Assembly (NCBI GenBank): GCA_015059805.1
Contig: SUZO01000013.1
Coordinates: 1-55,307 of the forward strand
Source of the DNA: Rikenellaceae bacterium
GTDB lineage: Bacteria > Bacteroidota > Bacteroidia > Bacteroidales > Rikenellaceae
Length of the DNA stretch: 55,307 nucleotides
Direction of reading: 5' to 3'
A program made the position numbers and the translations under genes. Below are positions 34,516 through 43,851 of this stretch, in pieces. How positions within the stretch are numbered: the stretch's first letter is position 1; the number at the start of each line of letters is the position of its first letter. Below the pieces are notes generated by a model. That model saw only the letters and a list, made by a program, of their open reading frames with translations. It was not told the origin of the DNA and searched no databases.

Positions 34516-35875
34516 ATACAATCTGATGTTTTGTATTGCTATCCGAATATTGAAAGAATTGTTCACTTACGCCTGCCGCCTCTAAAAGTTGTGCAAGCTC
34601 TATATCAAAGTTATATGCAGACTCTAACTGCTCAATTTGCGAAGCGGCAAGTGCTATTGTGGCATCAATAACCGTTGTGGAGGTCGCTACGCCTTCAGCA
34701 AATGCGCTCTGCTGAAGTTGTATATACTCTGTGCAAAAGTCTATTGATTTCTGTAGAGTAATTGTGTGATTTAGAGAGGCTATAACCTTGTTATACAGTG
34801 AGTTAATCAGTAGCTTAATGTCCGATTTAGCCCCTTTTTCCAGTGCTTCTACCTGTTTGTATGTGTTTTTGGCTGCTGAGTATTGATACTCTCGTTTTAG
34901 TCCATTGAAGAGTGTGAAGTTTGCCCCTACACCCACAGCCCAGCGAGGTAGAATGTCGGTCACATGGCGAGTAAAACCTCCACCAGCCATGGCGACAATC
35001 TCTGGGAAGAAGTCGGCGCGATGAATTGCCACATTCTCCTTTGCCAATCGTCGCTGGTGCTCTACTTGTGAAAGCTGGGAGTTGTTCTGCTCTGCAAGCT
35101 CTTCAAAGTAGTCTAAACTCTCAATGATAGGTGTAAAAAATATTGGCGTTGTGAGCTGTGCTATAGAGTCTCCCCCAATGGTAGAGCTGAGCGCTTGATG
35201 TGCAAGGGTGAGCGAGGATATTGCCGTTGATAACTCCTGCTCAGCCTCCGAGAGCTTATATTTGATATATAGAGCATCTGCCTTTGTCGCCATCCCTTGA
35301 GCAATCAACTGCTCTATGTCGCTCTGGTGTTTGGTCATGCCTTCAACCACCTTTCTCCTCACCTTTACAGCGCTCTGGGCTAACGAGAGGGCAAAATATC
35401 GCTCTACCAGCTCTGTGAATGTTGATTGGCGGATGGATTTACTCTGGTCGGTGGCAATCTGCTCAGATATGGCTGCAGCGCGTACGGCTGAGATGATTTT
35501 ACCACCAGTGAAGATGGGCATGGTGATGTCGGCACCGATAAAACCGAAGTTTCGTGGCTGAATAGTGTACTTCCAATCTAAGCCGAGCAGTGCGCCTAAG
35601 TCAAATGAACTGAGAACGCCTTTTAGTGGATTTATATCTACCGCTAAATCCTTTTGAGTGTGTACCCATGCACTGCGGATGTTTATTGTTGGCGAGAAGA
35701 GCGATATTGCCGCTTGGCGGTTTCGCTTAGCTGCAAGAGTTTGATATTCAGTAGATTCTATTTTGCTGTTTGTTGCAAACATCATCTCTGAAGCCTCTTG
35801 TAGAGAGAGCGAACTCTGTGCTAATGCAGTGTCAAATAGAGTTGTAAAAAGTAAAAGTAGTACAGTAAACCTCAT
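34502..35875 (-). CDS. TolC-family outer membrane channel
   Basis: A 457-residue outer membrane efflux protein with a signal peptide (1-19, ending TALAQ) and the two-repeat structure of TolC: helical coiled segments rich in Ala, Gln and Glu, and two beta segments such as GADITMPIFTGGK and VGANFTLFNGLK. It is the first gene of the export operon and starts 36 bases after the leftward metallophosphoesterase gene. It gives the exit duct for the permease pair. Confidence 0.9.
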   Translation of the reverse strand: MRFTVLLLLFTTLFDTALAQSSLSLQEASEMMFATNSKIESTEYQTLAAKRNRQAAISLFSPTINIRSAWVHTQKDLAVDINPLKGVLSSFDLGALLGLDWKYTIQPRNFGFIGADITMPIFTGGKIISAVRAAAISEQIATDQSKSIRQSTFTELVERYFALSLAQSAVKVRRKVVEGMTKHQSDIEQLIAQGMATKADALYIKYKLSEAEQELSTAISSLTLAHQALSSTIGGDSIAQLTTPIFFTPIIESLDYFEELAEQNNSQLSQVEHQRRLAKENVAIHRADFFPEIVAMAGGGFTRHVTDILPRWAVGVGANFTLFNGLKREYQYSAAKNTYKQVEALEKGAKSDIKLLINSLYNKVIASLNHTITLQKSIDFCTEYIQLQQSAFAEGVATSTTVIDATIALAASQIEQLESAYNFDIELAQLLEAAGVSEQFFQYSDSNTKHQIVYEER

Positions 35876-35911
35876 TGTCGTAGCCTTTTGCGGCAGTACG
35901 ACATTGGCGCA

Positions 35912-37081
35912 CTACCTATTTAGCTCAAGAATGGTTACCTCAGGATTTGCGCCGATTCTCAGATAGAATCCTACACTGCCAATGCCATCAGTGATGTAGA
36001 GCTGTTTGCCACTATCGCTGTACAGTCCGCTCCACTCTTTGTACATAAGCATTGCTGGCGAGAATCGCTTGCCAAACAGCTCTACAGCAATCTGCGTTGC
36101 GTGTACATGCCCAGAGAGTGTCAAATCAGCATGAGCTGCAATTGAGTGCCATAGCTGTGGCAGGTGCGAGATGGCGATGCTAAATACCTCCTCTGGTACG
36201 CTTGCAAAAATCTCATCAGCCGAAAAATTATCTGGCGAGGAGAGGGAGTGTTTGTACTCTAAAAGTGCATCGGTGAAATCTATACCCGTAACCGCTATTG
36301 AGTCACGCTCTCTAACTGCATATATCGTGCTATCGCGGAGCATTGTCCATCCAATTTGCCCAATTTTGGTATTAAGGTGTGCAATATTTCTATTTCGTGG
36401 AAGGGATATACTGTCTTGTATATATGTGCCAGTGTCGTGGTTGCCAAGTGCGGTGTAGACACCATAAGGAGCCTTTATGGTTGATAGTATTTGGGCAATC
36501 TTTGGAGTAATCTCTGTGTGGCGAATATGGAGCAAATCGCCTGCAAAGAGTACCATATCTGGCTTTTGATTGTTGATAGCTTCAGCAAGTGCCTTAATCT
36601 CGCGCTCAGGGTTGAGTAAAGAGCCAATATGTAGGTCTGAAAATAGAGCAATTCTAAAACCGTCAAAACTCTCTGGAATCTTGTTGTTTGTGATACTTAC
36701 ATTTTTGATAACCAGACTTGTGCGGGTGTTAATTAAACTGTTACATAATATTGCAAAAATGGCTGCCGCGATAATACTTCCAACTATTATTGCTCTACCC
36801 TTTTGTTTGATAGTAAGAAAACCAATATAGAAGCCCATGCGGGTAAGTGTTGCAATGGTATATATGGTTAAATTCCACGATGCAAAGTTCATTACCGCCT
36901 CTGTATTATCCTTTGATAATGCAGTGATAATAATGGAGATAATGGGCTGTATATTGAGGATAATAAGTGCTATTGCAAGAGCTATTTTACTCTTGATACT
37001 CTGTAAGTTAGTCTTTTTATAGGCTCTGTAATCAGCCCAAGCGGTAATTATGGCGATGGTTATAAATATAAATGTAATCAT
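35912..37081 (-). CDS. Membrane-anchored metallophosphoesterase
   Basis: A calcineurin-type phosphoesterase of 389 residues with three to four membrane helices in the first 130 residues and the two-metal site motifs FSDLHIGS, FAGDLLH, ALGNHDTG and SGHVHATQ in order. It resembles the YaeI/YkuE group, whose members act on UDP-diacylglucosamine or other phosphoesters; the substrate here is unknown. Its ATG follows a TACCTTTG box by only four bases, so its mRNA may be leaderless. It may be co-transcribed with the tolC operon downstream. Confidence 0.85.
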   Translation of the reverse strand: MITFIFITIAIITAWADYRAYKKTNLQSIKSKIALAIALIILNIQPIISIIITALSKDNTEAVMNFASWNLTIYTIATLTRMGFYIGFLTIKQKGRAIIVGSIIAAAIFAILCNSLINTRTSLVIKNVSITNNKIPESFDGFRIALFSDLHIGSLLNPEREIKALAEAINNQKPDMVLFAGDLLHIRHTEITPKIAQILSTIKAPYGVYTALGNHDTGTYIQDSISLPRNRNIAHLNTKIGQIGWTMLRDSTIYAVRERDSIAVTGIDFTDALLEYKHSLSSPDNFSADEIFASVPEEVFSIAISHLPQLWHSIAAHADLTLSGHVHATQIAVELFGKRFSPAMLMYKEWSGLYSDSGKQLYITDGIGSVGFYLRIGANPEVTILELNR

Positions 37082-37085
37082 AGTG

Positions 37086-37093
37086 CAAAGGTA
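37086..37093 (-). promoter_or_regulatory. Promoter -7 box abutting the metallophosphoesterase start
   Basis: TACCTTTG on the minus strand is a full match to the -7 element and ends four bases before the ATG at 37081. The mRNA would have almost no 5' leader. The next in-frame Met is about 60 residues in, so the start is unlikely to be later. Confidence 0.55.
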
Positions 37094-37180
37094 TCTGTTT
37101 TATACAAAAAATCCAACAAAATTGTAATTGGCATATATCTTGCAAATTATTCGGAGTGTTGAATATAAACATTTATACCT

Positions 37181-38542
37181 ATGAAAAAACTTTTACTTCT
37201 TTGTTTGACAGTTGGCACAGTGCTGACTGCAGCGGCTCAAAGACGCCATTGGGAGCGTCACAACAAGGCTGGCGAGCCTACCGTCTATATTATATCGGTA
37301 AAGGAGTCCGATACGATATGGAGTAATAATCCAGCGCTTGCACAGCAACATATTGCGCAACAGCGAAATGCAGCAGCTAAGGCAGCTGTTGATGACCACC
37401 GTCAGGCTATGCGACCAGGTGTAAAGCAGGTTGATGAGCCGAGTGTTGTCTTTGCAAATCACAAAAATAGCTTCTCTTTTACACTTGGTGGTTATGTGGC
37501 GCTTAGGGCGAGTTATAGCTTTGATGATGCGGTGGATAATGTAGATATGGTGCCATTTGATGTGCCGATCGCCTCCTCGTTTGCCAATCGTCAGGCTCTT
37601 GGTATGGATGCGACAACCTCGCGCTTGTATCTGCGTGCTATAGCAAACCCTAAGAGGCTTAAAAATCCTATTGTGATATACTTTGATGCCGATTTTCGTG
37701 GCGGTAGTGAGGGAAGTTATACTCCGCGCTTGCGCTCTGGTTATGTTCAGATTGCGGGTTTTACTTTTGGTCGTGATGTTACAACATTCTGCGACCTTAC
37801 GGCAGCTCCGACAACTATTGACTTCCAGGGTCCTAATGCCTACAACTTCAACTTTGCAACAATGATTCGCTACGAGTTGCCATTCCTTAACAACCACATG
37901 AAGTTTGGTGTTGCCGCCGAGATGCCTAATGTGTCGGGTACATATGGTCAGACATTTATGCCAGTGCCGCAGCGAGTGCCCGATTTCCCTGTATATCTGC
38001 AGGTTATGTGGGGTAAGCAGCGCCAGAGCCATATTCGCGCATCGGCTGTGTTCCGCAATATGTATCTCTACAATGATTCACGTCAGACAACTACAGACCT
38101 ATTTGGCTGGGGCGTTCAGGCGAGTGGTAATATCCATATCACGAAAATGATACAGCTCTTTATGAATGGTGTTTATGGCGAGGGAATTACCCCGTATATT
38201 CAGGATTTGACTGGTGCGGGTCTTGACTTTACTCCAAACCCTGCAGACCCAACACGCATTCAGACTATGCCTATGTGGGGCTGGCAGGCGGCTGCGCAGA
38301 TAAATATTCTACCTAACCTCTTTATCTCTGGTGGATATTCTATGGTACAGGTGCAGCATAAAAATGGATTCTATGCTGAAAATCAGTATCGTAGAGGTCA
38401 GTACATCTTCGGAAATGTTTTCTATAGCCTCTCTCCACGCTTTAAGATTGCTGCCGAGTATCTGTGGGCTTCACGCAAGAATATGAATAGTGACGAAAAT
38501 CACGCAAATAGAGTAAATATACTCTTTAAGTATAGCTTCTAA
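37181..38542 (+). CDS. DcaP-like outer membrane porin
   Basis: The 453-residue protein has a signal peptide (1-19, ending TAAAQ), a charged, helical N-terminal stretch (about 20-85) that could form a trimeric coil, and a beta-barrel of about 350 residues starting at FSFTLGGYVALRAS and ending with the C-terminal aromatic signature of outer membrane proteins (VNILFKYSF). It fits the trimeric DcaP-like porin group. No binding-protein genes adjoin it, so the solute is unknown. A variant promoter box (TATCTTGC) lies upstream. A 10-bp terminator follows the gene. Confidence 0.8.
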   Translation: MKKLLLLCLTVGTVLTAAAQRRHWERHNKAGEPTVYIISVKESDTIWSNNPALAQQHIAQQRNAAAKAAVDDHRQAMRPGVKQVDEPSVVFANHKNSFSFTLGGYVALRASYSFDDAVDNVDMVPFDVPIASSFANRQALGMDATTSRLYLRAIANPKRLKNPIVIYFDADFRGGSEGSYTPRLRSGYVQIAGFTFGRDVTTFCDLTAAPTTIDFQGPNAYNFNFATMIRYELPFLNNHMKFGVAAEMPNVSGTYGQTFMPVPQRVPDFPVYLQVMWGKQRQSHIRASAVFRNMYLYNDSRQTTTDLFGWGVQASGNIHITKMIQLFMNGVYGEGITPYIQDLTGAGLDFTPNPADPTRIQTMPMWGWQAAAQINILPNLFISGGYSMVQVQHKNGFYAENQYRRGQYIFGNVFYSLSPRFKIAAEYLWASRKNMNSDENHANRVNILFKYSF

Positions 38543-38563
38543 CAACATTTGATAGTTTCTAAG

Positions 38564-38592
38564 AGTAGACTCCTGTGGGGTCTACTTTTTTT
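38564..38592 (+). terminator. Terminator of the porin gene
   Basis: AGTAGACTCC and GGGGTCTACT form a 10-bp stem with one G-U pair and a 3-base loop, followed by seven T. It starts 22 bases after the stop codon. Confidence 0.85.
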
Positions 38593-38637
38593 GTGCTTTG
38601 GATAAAAATTGCTATCTTTACACAAAATTATTTGATT

Positions 38638-38922
38638 ATGTACTTTACGGGAATAATTATAGGAGTCGCAACATTTCTGATTATCGGACTTTTTCATCCG
38701 ATTGTAATCAAGACAGAGTACTATTTTGGTGTTAAGTGTTGGTGGGTCTTTGCCCTTATGGGGGTGGCGACTGTTGTTGCATCGCTACTTGTTGAGAATA
38801 TATTGATTTCTACCCTTTTAGCTGTTTGGGGAGCATCCTCTTTTTGGAGTATTGGAGAGCTTTTTGAGCAGCGAGAAAGGGTTAAAAGAGGTTGGTTTCC
38901 AAAACGCGAAAAGAGGAGTTGA
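38638..38922 (+). CDS. DUF4491 family small membrane protein
   Basis: From the ATG at 38638 the protein has 94 residues, with three hydrophobic segments (about 3-22, 33-50, 54-72) and a basic C-terminus (RERVKRGWFPKREKRS). It matches the small DUF4491 family of Bacteroidales and Firmicutes membrane proteins; the function is unknown. The longer frame starts in the preceding terminator and is rejected. Its stop overlaps the candidate TTG start of the next gene by four bases. Confidence 0.75.
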   Translation: MYFTGIIIGVATFLIIGLFHPIVIKTEYYFGVKCWWVFALMGVATVVASLLVENILISTLLAVWGASSFWSIGELFEQRERVKRGWFPKREKRS

Positions 38923-39977
38923 GAAGAGTTTGCTCAATATTTTACATTGTCTGCGCGTCACTACTATCGTTGTGGTGCGTAACAGTTTTTACGCCCACTC
39001 AAAAGCCTCAATTTTTACAATCCACACCCTCTAAAAGAGTTAGAGTTGTCTTTGCTGGCGATGTGATGATGCATACGCCGCAACTATATAGAGCAAAGGT
39101 GGATAGTGGCTATGACTTCAACTCTTGCTTTAGGTATGTAAAGCCAATATTTGAGGCGGCAGATATAGCTGTGGTAAATCTTGAAACAACGCTCTCCGCT
39201 GAGGCTCCTTATAGTGGCTATCCGGCATTTAGAGCTCCTGCCGAGCTGGCATCTGCACTTGCAAATATGGGCGTAGATGTGGCTGTGACGGCAAATAATC
39301 ATGTTTTAGATGCTGGGGCAAAAGGTGTTGCAACGACGATAGATATTCTTGCTAAATATGGCATTAAAAGCACTGGCTCTTTTAAGGATAGCGTAGATTA
39401 TGCCAATCGTAATCCGTTAATTATCTATAGTAAAGGACTTAAGATTGCTCTATTGGCATACTCTTATGGGACTAATGGAATCCCTATTCCAAAAGGGGTT
39501 GTTGTTAATCTATTGGATACCGTAAGTATGAAGCGCGACATTGCACGCTGTCAGCAGATGGGGGTGGATTGTGCTATCGCCTTTCTGCATTGGGGCGCTG
39601 AGTATTCGCACCGTGAGAATAGTGAGCAGCGGCAGATTGCTGCTGCATTACACCGTGCTGGTTGTCAGGTGGTTGTGGGTTCGCATCCACATGTTGTTCA
39701 AGGGGCAAAGGTGTCAAAGCGAGAGGTTACGATATACTCACTCGGTAATTTTATCTCCAACCAACGTATGCGCGGAAGTGACGGTGGAATAATCGCTCAG
39801 GTAGATATTGAGAAGAGCGGTGATGGCTGTCAATTTTGGGTGGATATTATACCAGTGTGGGTGCGTCATAGGGACTATTCTGTAATCCCCCGCTCTGTAG
39901 GTGATACTCTACGCCTTTCTGAAGATGAACGCTCTGCCTATAGGTTATTTATGGCGGATATCTCAAAAAAGTTTTAA
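38919..39977 (+). CDS. CapA-family (poly-gamma-glutamate type) metallophosphatase-like protein
   Basis: The protein has an N-terminal signal anchor and a PGA_cap domain: FAGDVMMH, NLETTLS, TANNHVLDAG, LHWGAEYSH and VVGSHPHVVQG are its metal-site motifs in order. CapA proteins are linked to poly-gamma-glutamate capsule, but most members lack the other cap genes, as here, so the true role is uncertain. No ATG precedes the domain. I choose a TTG whose TTGA overlaps the previous stop; another TTG at 38892 is possible. It is probably translationally coupled to the DUF4491 gene. Confidence 0.8.
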   Translation: MRRVCSIFYIVCASLLSLWCVTVFTPTQKPQFLQSTPSKRVRVVFAGDVMMHTPQLYRAKVDSGYDFNSCFRYVKPIFEAADIAVVNLETTLSAEAPYSGYPAFRAPAELASALANMGVDVAVTANNHVLDAGAKGVATTIDILAKYGIKSTGSFKDSVDYANRNPLIIYSKGLKIALLAYSYGTNGIPIPKGVVVNLLDTVSMKRDIARCQQMGVDCAIAFLHWGAEYSHRENSEQRQIAAALHRAGCQVVVGSHPHVVQGAKVSKREVTIYSLGNFISNQRMRGSDGGIIAQVDIEKSGDGCQFWVDIIPVWVRHRDYSVIPRSVGDTLRLSEDERSAYRLFMADISKKF

Positions 39978-40034
39978 TTCTCTTTTAACCTTTGCCTTGT
40001 TAGAGTATCTATTAGGTGAAATCGCTTGCAAATT

Positions 40035-40595
40035 ATGAATGCTGACACAACTCAAATGATAGTCGCACTAAAATCTGCAGACAGTGCGGTTAGAGCGTTT
40101 GATTTGATCATTGAGCGATACAGTGAACGACTCTATTGGCACTGCCGCCGTATTGTTGTGCAGCATGAGGAGGCTGAGGATGTGTTGCAGGATACTTTTG
40201 TTACTGCTTTTAGCTCAGCGTCAAGTTTTAGGGGCGAAACGGAGGGTTCTTTGCTTGCGTGGTTGTATAAGATTGCTACCACATTGGCTATAAAGAGTTT
40301 GCGACGACGTAGACGGCATATTTTTACATCAATAGACTCCTTGTCAGCTACGCTTGTTGCCGATTTTGAGGGTGAAATATTGCCCGATGCAGACCAGATA
40401 ACGGTTAAGCTGCATAAGGCGATTTTAGAGTTGCCGCTCAAGCAGAAGCTGGTGTTTAATTTGAGATATTTTGACCAATTGTCATTTGAGGCAATTTCGC
40501 AGATTACAGGGCAGAGCGTCTCAACATTAAAGACAAATTACCACTACGCAGCTAAGCGTATTAAACAGATAGTTAGTCAGTTGGATTATGAGTGA
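40035..40595 (+). CDS. ECF-type RNA polymerase sigma factor
   Basis: A second ECF sigma factor of 186 residues from the ATG: region 2 (IIERYSERLYWHCRRIV, EDVLQDTFVTAF) and region 4 (LSFEAISQITGQSVSTLKTNYHYAAKRI). It heads a three-gene operon in which a small membrane protein and a Spy-like periplasmic protein follow, a set common in Bacteroidales. The TTG three codons upstream is less likely as a start. The regulon is probably concerned with envelope stress, judging by the third gene. Confidence 0.9.
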   Translation: MNADTTQMIVALKSADSAVRAFDLIIERYSERLYWHCRRIVVQHEEAEDVLQDTFVTAFSSASSFRGETEGSLLAWLYKIATTLAIKSLRRRRRHIFTSIDSLSATLVADFEGEILPDADQITVKLHKAILELPLKQKLVFNLRYFDQLSFEAISQITGQSVSTLKTNYHYAAKRIKQIVSQLDYE

Positions 40596-40902
40596 TATGG
40601 ATAGATTGAACAGAATGCCCTACCGCCTTGAGTCGGGAGCTATGGAGTTGATGAAGATTCGCTCTAAAGCGGCAATAGCGCGTAAGCAGGCGCAAAGTGT
40701 TAAACGTAAAATGGTGCTTCGTTGGGCTTTGCCTTTAGCGGCAGCACTCTTTGCAGGGGTTGCGCTATTTGGATATGTTGAGAGTGTAGAGCCTACCCAC
40801 TACGAGCTGTTGATGGAGCAGGTGGCAGATGCTCCTGCGGATGTGATTTTTGAGATGACTGCCGATATTGTTGAGTACGCAGAGGATATAAACTTATTAT
40901 AA
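40588..40902 (+). CDS. Small membrane protein, probable sigma partner
   Basis: A 104-residue protein with a basic N-terminal half, one membrane helix (about 47-65) and an acidic C-terminal tail. It overlaps the sigma gene by 8 bases, and a second ATG lies just past the sigma stop. Position and topology fit an anti-sigma protein, but the sequence has no known anti-sigma domain that I can see. It is followed after 15 bases by the Spy-like gene. Confidence 0.65.
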   Translation: MSDMDRLNRMPYRLESGAMELMKIRSKAAIARKQAQSVKRKMVLRWALPLAAALFAGVALFGYVESVEPTHYELLMEQVADAPADVIFEMTADIVEYAEDINLL

Positions 40903-40917
40903 TTAAATGAGTCTATT

Positions 40918-41364
40918 ATGAAGAAGATGATTTATGTGGTGCTATTTGCTTTGATGGCAATATTTGCACAAGATGTTAATGCACAATCAAAGAGTGAGGT
41001 TTCAAAAGAGGAGGCAAAGGTTAAGTCTGAGGCGCTGATGAATACTCGCCTTGAGATGATAAAGGATGAGTTGCAACTCACTGATGCTCAGTTTGCAGCT
41101 TTTGATCCAGTCTATCGCGAGTATCGCAAGGCGGTAGGTCGTGTGTCTGATAAGGGTGCGCGAGTAAAAAAGGAGGATTTGACAGACGAGAATGTTCTCA
41201 AGGTGATGTCTATCCGTCTGTCAAACACTATTAACACTGCATCAGTAAAGCAGAAGTACCTGTGGATTTTTGCAGAGATTATTGAGCCTATGCAGATAGA
41301 AAAGCTCTATCGCATTGATGACCGCATTGCAAGGGAGGCTCGCAAGATTGTTCAGTACAAGTAG
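40918..41364 (+). CDS. Spy/CpxP-like periplasmic helical protein
   Basis: A 148-residue exported protein: signal peptide 1-22 ending NAQS, then an all-helical, charged region with LQLTDAQFAAFDPVYREY, the pattern seen in Spy/CpxP-like and heavy-metal-resistance sensors. In other bacteria such proteins act as periplasmic chaperones or sensors that regulate envelope stress. It is the last gene of the sigma operon and is followed by a strong terminator. Confidence 0.75.
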   Translation: MKKMIYVVLFALMAIFAQDVNAQSKSEVSKEEAKVKSEALMNTRLEMIKDELQLTDAQFAAFDPVYREYRKAVGRVSDKGARVKKEDLTDENVLKVMSIRLSNTINTASVKQKYLWIFAEIIEPMQIEKLYRIDDRIAREARKIVQYK

Positions 41365-41402
41365 TTTATACTTGATAGGTAGATTTTTTTAAGTTTTAGA
41401 GG

Positions 41403-41438
41403 ACAGAGGCTATCCAATCGGGTAGCCTCTGTTGTTTT
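41403..41438. terminator. Terminator between the sigma operon and rubrerythrin
   Basis: A 13-bp stem with one G-U pair (41403-41415 with 41420-41432) and a 4-base loop is followed by TGTTTT on the plus strand. It ends the rightward sigma operon; the convergent rubrerythrin gene stops within its edge, so it may serve both. Confidence 0.85.
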
Positions 41439-42015
41439 AATAATTATCTTTCATTGGCTCAAAGAATGCCTGTGGATGTAGGCAGGTTGGGCAGAGCTTT
41501 GGTGCATCTGTTACCTTTATAATGTAGCCACAGTTGCGACATTGCCACCAGATTGCACTATCGCGGTGGAAAAAGTCCCCATCTGATATTCTGCTGAGCA
41601 GTTTTAGGTATCGTCTTTCATGCTCCGCCTCTACACTGGCGATGTTGTTAAATGCTGCGGCGATGTCAAAGAATCCCTCATCTTTTGCCGACTGCGCAAA
41701 TGTTGGATAGAGGATGTCCCACTCCTCCTTTTCTCCCATCGCTGCAGCAAGGAGATTTTCTGTTGTGGTGCCAATACGTCCTGCGGGATATGTCGCCTCG
41801 TAGATGTTAGCAAGTCCGCCCTCCATAAATTTGAAGAAGCGCTTTGCATGCTCTTTCTCTTGCTCTGCAGTTTCGTTAAATATGGCTGCAATCTGTTCAT
41901 AACCCTCTTTGTGAGCTACACTTGCAAAGAAGTTGTAGCGGGTGCTTGCTTGGCTCTCGCCAGCAAATGATTTGAGCAGATTTTGCTCTGTAAGTGTACC
42001 TTTGATACTTTTCAT
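41437..42015 (-). CDS. rbr: Rubrerythrin
   Basis: Rubrerythrin reduces hydrogen peroxide in anaerobes using electrons from rubredoxin-type donors. The 192-residue protein has the ferritin-like diiron domain (Glu-rich helices, EQEKEHAKRF and SVEAEHERRY) and a C-terminal rubredoxin-like domain with CRNCGY and CPTCLHPQ. I start at MKSIKGTL (42015), the usual N-terminus; the longer frame runs into the divergent promoter region. It is transcribed alone, convergent with the sigma operon and divergent from ettA. It is in keeping with an anaerobic lifestyle. Confidence 0.95.
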   Translation of the reverse strand: MKSIKGTLTEQNLLKSFAGESQASTRYNFFASVAHKEGYEQIAAIFNETAEQEKEHAKRFFKFMEGGLANIYEATYPAGRIGTTTENLLAAAMGEKEEWDILYPTFAQSAKDEGFFDIAAAFNNIASVEAEHERRYLKLLSRISDGDFFHRDSAIWWQCRNCGYIIKVTDAPKLCPTCLHPQAFFEPMKDNY

Positions 42016-42069
42016 ACTCTGTGTTTTAAGATTATTGCTCTGTGGTGAGCAAAAACTTTGCAAAACAGC

Positions 42070-42099
42070 TTTGCTATTGCTTAAAATTTTGTATCTTTG
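42070..42099 (+). promoter_or_regulatory. Promoter of the ettA operon
   Basis: TTTG (42070-42073), an 18-base spacer and TATCTTTG (42092-42099) match both Bacteroidetes promoter boxes. The leader to the ettA start at 42152 is about 50 bases. Confidence 0.65.
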
Positions 42100-42151
42100 C
42101 CCAAATTGGCAAATTAAACCAGATATAAATAAAACATAAACAAAATATTAT

Positions 42152-43831
42152 ATGGCAGACGAAAAAATTATCTTCTCGATGGTTGGCGTGTCCAAGACAT
42201 TTACCAATCAGAAAAAGGTGCTTAACAACATCTACCTCTCATTCTTCTACGGTGCAAAAATCGGTATTATTGGTCTGAACGGCTCTGGTAAGTCTACGCT
42301 GATGAAGATTATCGCAGGTATTGACAAGAATTTCCAGGGTGAGGTTGTCTTCTCTCCAGGTTATACAGTGGGCTACTTAGAGCAGGAACCACAGCTTGAT
42401 AACTCAAAGACTGTCCGCGAGGTTGTCGAGGAGGGTTGCGCTGAGACTGTTGCACTGCTTAAGGAGTATGAAGAGATTAACATGAAGCTCTGCGAGCCGA
42501 TGTCTGACGACGAGATGAATGCACTCATTGAGCGTCAGGGTGTTGTTTACGAGAAGATTGACCAGGTGAATGGTTGGGAGATTGATAGCGTGCTTGAGCG
42601 TGCTATGGATGCCCTTCGCTGTCCAGACCCAGAGCAGAGCGTGGCTGTCCTCTCTGGTGGTGAGCGTCGCCGTGTGGCATTGTGCCGACTACTGTTGCAG
42701 CAGCCAGATGTGCTTCTTCTTGATGAGCCTACCAACCACCTTGATGCGGAGTCTATTGACTGGTTGGAGCAGCACCTTCAGCAGTATAAGGGTACTGTTA
42801 TCGCTGTTACCCACGACCGATACTTCCTTGATAATGTTGCAGGTTGGATTCTTGAGCTTGACCGTGGCGAGGGTATTCCTTGGAAGGGCAACTACTCTGG
42901 ATGGTTGGAGCAGAAGACTCGCCGTATGGCACTGGAGGAGAAGCAGGAGAGCAAGCGTCGTAAGACTCTGGAGCGCGAGCTTGAGTGGGTTAATATGGCA
43001 CCTGCAGGTCGTCGTGCAAAGAGCAAGGCTCGTCTGTCTGCATACGACCGAATGCTCAATGAGGATACAAAGCAGAAGGAGGAGAAGCTTGAGATTTATA
43101 TCCCTAACGGTCCGCGCTTGGGTGATGTGGTTATTGAGGCGCATGGTGTTTCAAAGGCGTATGGAGACCGAGTGCTCTATGAGGGTCTTGACTTCCAGCT
43201 TCCACCTGCGGGTATCGTCGGCGTTATCGGTCCTAACGGAACAGGTAAGACTACCCTATTCCGTATGATTATGGGTCTTGAGCAGCCTACAAGCGGTACT
43301 TTTACAGTGGGTCAGACCGTAAAGCTCGCCTATGTAGATCAGCAGCACGCCTCTATTGACCCAGAGAAGACCGTCTATGAGGTTATCTCGCAGAATAGCG
43401 ATATTATCACTCTTGGTAACCGTCAGGTGCCTGCTCGCGCATATGTGGCACGATTTAACTTCACTGGTGCTGATCAGGAGAAGAAGTGTGGCGTTCTCTC
43501 TGGTGGAGAGCGTAACCGACTGCACCTCGCCCTTGCACTTAAGGAGGAGGGTAATGTTATTCTGCTTGATGAGCCTACCAATGATATTGATGTCAATACA
43601 CTTCGTGCACTTGAGGAGGGTCTTGAGAACTTCGCTGGCTGTGCTGTGGTTATCTCGCACGACCGTTGGTTCCTTGACCGTGTTGCAACACATATCCTCT
43701 CATTTGAGGGCGACTCAAAGGTTGTCTTCTACGAGGGCTCATATTCAGAGTACGAGGAGTGGAAGAAATCTCAGGGTATGGACCTTACTCCAAAGCGCGT
43801 GAAGTATCGCAAACTTACTGAAAATCAATAG
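42152..43831 (+). CDS. ettA: ABC-F ATPase EttA
   Basis: EttA is an ABC-F protein that binds the ribosomal E site and couples translation to ATP level. The 559-residue protein has two ATP-binding cassettes without membrane parts: Walker A GLNGSGKST (41-49) and GPNGTGKTT, signatures LSGGERRR and LSGGERNR, and Walker B LLLDEPTNHLD and ILLDEPTNDID, with the linker region between. It heads a unit in which the DUF4062/TPR gene follows after 20 bases and hisS after that. Both outer genes concern translation. Confidence 0.95.
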   Translation: MADEKIIFSMVGVSKTFTNQKKVLNNIYLSFFYGAKIGIIGLNGSGKSTLMKIIAGIDKNFQGEVVFSPGYTVGYLEQEPQLDNSKTVREVVEEGCAETVALLKEYEEINMKLCEPMSDDEMNALIERQGVVYEKIDQVNGWEIDSVLERAMDALRCPDPEQSVAVLSGGERRRVALCRLLLQQPDVLLLDEPTNHLDAESIDWLEQHLQQYKGTVIAVTHDRYFLDNVAGWILELDRGEGIPWKGNYSGWLEQKTRRMALEEKQESKRRKTLERELEWVNMAPAGRRAKSKARLSAYDRMLNEDTKQKEEKLEIYIPNGPRLGDVVIEAHGVSKAYGDRVLYEGLDFQLPPAGIVGVIGPNGTGKTTLFRMIMGLEQPTSGTFTVGQTVKLAYVDQQHASIDPEKTVYEVISQNSDIITLGNRQVPARAYVARFNFTGADQEKKCGVLSGGERNRLHLALALKEEGNVILLDEPTNDIDVNTLRALEEGLENFAGCAVVISHDRWFLDRVATHILSFEGDSKVVFYEGSYSEYEEWKKSQGMDLTPKRVKYRKLTENQ

Positions 43832-43851
43832 TATCTAAAGTATAAACGACT

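Noticed and set aside
37193..38032. Leftward frame of 279 codons inside the porin gene
   Set aside because: The sense frame has a signal peptide and outer membrane C-terminus; the antisense product is basic, His- and Thr-rich and featureless.
42570..43268. Second frame of 232 codons inside ettA
   Set aside because: Shadow of the ABC-F gene; Leu-, Ser- and Arg-rich translation without motifs.
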